DNA of 7,372 nt from contig DOPF01000050.1 in the NCBI GenBank assembly GCA_003512705.1, positions 1-7,372 on the forward strand, in the 5' to 3' direction. The position numbers were made by a program, and so were the translations under genes. The stretch's first letter is position 1. Each line of letters starts with the position of its first letter. This document shows, one piece after another, positions 5,904 through 7,372 of this stretch. This stretch comes from Patescibacteria group bacterium. Its GTDB lineage: Bacteria; Patescibacteriota; Patescibacteriia; Veblenbacterales; UBA10138. A model generated the notes under the pieces. It was not told the origin of the DNA, did not search any database, and saw only the letters and a program-made list of their open reading frames with translations.

Positions 5904-6314
5904 ATGTCTGACTGTATTTTTTGCAAAATTATTCAAGGAGTTCTACCTAAATACAAAGTTTATGAAGATGAAGATGTGGTGGCGTTTTTAGATATTCATC
6001 CGGTTAGTGTTGGCCATACTTTGGTGGTGCCTAAAAAGCATTATCTAGATTTGGTAAATGCGCCGCCAGAGGTGGCGGCCAATTTAATGGCCATTACCCA
6101 AAAAATTGCTCCTAGTATTATGGAGGCGGTGGGCGCCACGGCCTTTAATTTGGCATTAAATAACGGTGCCCAGGCCGGGCAGGTTGTAAACCATGTGCAT
6201 TTACATATTATTCCTCGTTTTGCCGATGACGGTTTGCGGCTATGGCCGGCCAAAGAAGTAAAACCCACTGAATTAGAGGACACGGTTAAAAAAATCAGAA
6301 CCTTGGTCGTATGA
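5904..6314 (+). CDS. HIT family hydrolase (HinT-like)
   Basis: A 136-residue histidine-triad protein. HIT hydrolases of the Hint branch cleave AMP-linked phosphoramidates and aminoacyl-adenylates in the cytoplasm. The triad HVHLHIIPR (97-105) carries His97, His99 and His101, the last being the nucleophile position. Other conserved features are SDCIFCKII (2-10) with Cys4 and Cys7 of the zinc-binding variant, [20 protein letters not shown] (28-47) with His46, and [12 protein letters not shown] (86-97). The length is typical. ATG at 5904 has AAGG about ten bases upstream (5890-5893); a TTG at 5883 would extend into the epimerase gene and is rejected. It lies 5 bp after the epimerase stop and its TGA overlaps the next start as ATGA, so it is part of the same operon. 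Confidence 0.93.
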   Translation: MSDCIFCKIIQGVLPKYKVYEDEDVVAFLDIHPVSVGHTLVVPKKHYLDLVNAPPEVAANLMAITQKIAPSIMEAVGATAFNLALNNGAQAGQVVNHVHLHIIPRFADDGLRLWPAKEVKPTELEDTVKKIRTLVV

Positions 6315-7372
6315 GCCGCGAATCAGGCAGAAAAAAAATTATATGGGCGGCGCGGCAAATGCCGGTGCTTACTTTACTAGCTGAACGGTTTAAAACTAAT
6401 CCGCCGTTGGTTGGTGTGCGGGTGGCGGCCTGTCTTCATGTGACTGCGGAAACAGCTAATTTGGCGCGTGTGTTGAAAAGTGGCGGGGCCGACTTGTCGC
6501 TGTGCGCATCTAATCCCTTATCTACCCAAGACGATATCGCTCAAAGTTTGCGCTCGGATTATAAAATTAAAGTTTATGCTAAACGCGGCGTTAATTCTAA
6601 AGAGTATTACAAAAATATCGCCGAGTGCTTGGCCAGTAAGCCTAATTTGACAGTTGATGATGGAGCCGATTTGGTAACGCAAGTTCACTCAAAAAACAAA
6701 CGGTTATTAAAAAATATTTGGGGCGGCACCGAAGAAACTACCACCGGTGTTGTTCGCTTACGGGCTTTGGCCAAATCAGGCAAGTTAAAATATCCAATTG
6801 TGGCGGTGAACGATGCTTTAAGTAAACATTTGTTTGATAATCAGTATGGGACTGGTCAATCAACCATCGATGGTATATTACGCGCCACCAACATTTTGTT
6901 AGCTGGAAAAGTTGCCGTGGTGGCTGGGTACGGCTGGTGCGGGCGAGGAGTGGCATTAAGGCTGAAAGGTATGGGCTGCCGTGTCATTATTTCCGAAGTT
7001 AACGCCACCAAGGCACTGGAGGCCATTATGGACGGTTATCAAGTTATGCCGCTAATAAAAGCGGCCAGCTTGGGTGAATTATTTATTACTTGTACCGGTG
7101 ATATCGATGTTATTACTAGCGATCACCTTAAGTTAATGCCTGATGGCGCCATTTTAGCCAACGCTGGGCATTTTGATGTGGAAATTAATATAAAGGATTT
7201 AGATAAATTATCTGGCCAAAAAACTTTAGTTCGTCACGAGTTAACTGAATATAAGTTAAAGAACGGTAAGGCGCTGTATTTAGTGGCCGAAGGTCGCTTG
7301 GTTAATTTATCTGCGGCTGAAGGACACCCGGCCGCGGTTATGGATTTAAGTTTTGCTAATCAAGCTTTATCC
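6311..7372 (+). CDS. ahcY: S-adenosylhomocysteine hydrolase (3' end outside window)
   Basis: Translation from ATG 6311 stays open to the right edge for 354 codons, so the gene is incomplete; full-length family members are usually about 400-480 residues. The enzyme reversibly splits S-adenosylhomocysteine into adenosine and homocysteine using bound NAD+, relieving product inhibition of methyltransferases. Visible motifs: [12 protein letters not shown] (41-52) with substrate-binding His43, [12 protein letters not shown] after it, [18 protein letters not shown] with the conserved glutamate, [15 protein letters not shown] with catalytic Lys172 and Asp176, and GYGWCGRG (206-213) in the NAD-binding Rossmann domain, followed by [16 protein letters not shown], rather than GYGDVGKG, points to the shorter type found in archaea and many thermophilic or environmental bacteria. 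No frameshift is seen. The ATGA overlap with the HIT gene and absence of a Shine-Dalgarno suggest coupled translation. Confidence 0.95.
   Translation, partial: MSRESGRKKIIWAARQMPVLTLLAERFKTNPPLVGVRVAACLHVTAETANLARVLKSGGADLSLCASNPLSTQDDIAQSLRSDYKIKVYAKRGVNSKEYYKNIAECLASKPNLTVDDGADLVTQVHSKNKRLLKNIWGGTEETTTGVVRLRALAKSGKLKYPIVAVNDALSKHLFDNQYGTGQSTIDGILRATNILLAGKVAVVAGYGWCGRGVALRLKGMGCRVIISEVNATKALEAIMDGYQVMPLIKAASLGELFITCTGDIDVITSDHLKLMPDGAILANAGHFDVEINIKDLDKLSGQKTLVRHELTEYKLKNGKALYLVAEGRLVNLSAAEGHPAAVMDLSFANQALS

Noticed and set aside
1..7372. tRNA, rRNA, CRISPR array, integrase or transposase gene
   Set aside because: No tRNA cloverleaf, rRNA signature, regularly spaced repeat or recombinase reading frame was found on either strand.

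Overview
The window looks like bacterial chromosome from a small, tightly packed genome, quite possibly a Candidate Phyla Radiation / Patescibacteria member. That placement is inferred from multi-pass glycosyltransferase-like proteins with little family signature, start codons sitting right on -10 boxes (leaderless starts), 4-8 bp gene overlaps and few Shine-Dalgarno sites. No rRNA or other phylogenetic marker is present. Three same-strand junctions end a gene with TGA (4475, 5427, 6312), so TGA is a stop and the TGA=Gly codes of Gracilibacteria/SR1 do not apply.

Region 1 (1-530) is the most distinctive part: a complete integron-type gene cassette. A G|TTATGT core starts at 5, a Nudix hydrolase gene fills 32-445, and an attC-like folded site spans 440-530. 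The left arm of that site, ACATAAC, overlaps the Nudix stop codon and is the exact reverse complement of the GTTATGT that opens the cassette, which is the signature expected of a cassette inserted through its own attC. The site ends in a canonical GTTAGGC. The Nudix gene is visibly more A+T-rich than the rest. No integrase is in view, so this is either an integrase-less cassette (CALIN or lone cassette) or the edge of an array running left of the window.

Region 2 (554-2611, minus) is one large polytopic membrane protein resembling GT-C glycosyltransferases / oligosaccharyltransferases, ending 23 bp from the attC site. Region 3 (2612-2884) is the divergent intergenic region. It holds an extended -10 box for each flanking gene placed so that transcription would begin at or next to the ATG, a nested inverted-repeat element of about 82 bp, and a perfect Shine-Dalgarno sequence followed by a three-codon open frame just ahead of the minus-strand gene.

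Region 4 (2885-7372, plus) reads as one operon: an ArnT/PMT-like GT-C glycosyltransferase, a membrane-anchored protein of unknown function, a small four-helix membrane protein, an RmlC-like sugar epimerase (cupin), a HIT-family hydrolase, and an S-adenosylhomocysteine hydrolase that runs off the right edge. The first four suggest synthesis and export of a surface glycan containing a deoxyhexose. The last two belong to nucleotide clean-up and the methyl cycle and are probably co-transcribed housekeeping genes.
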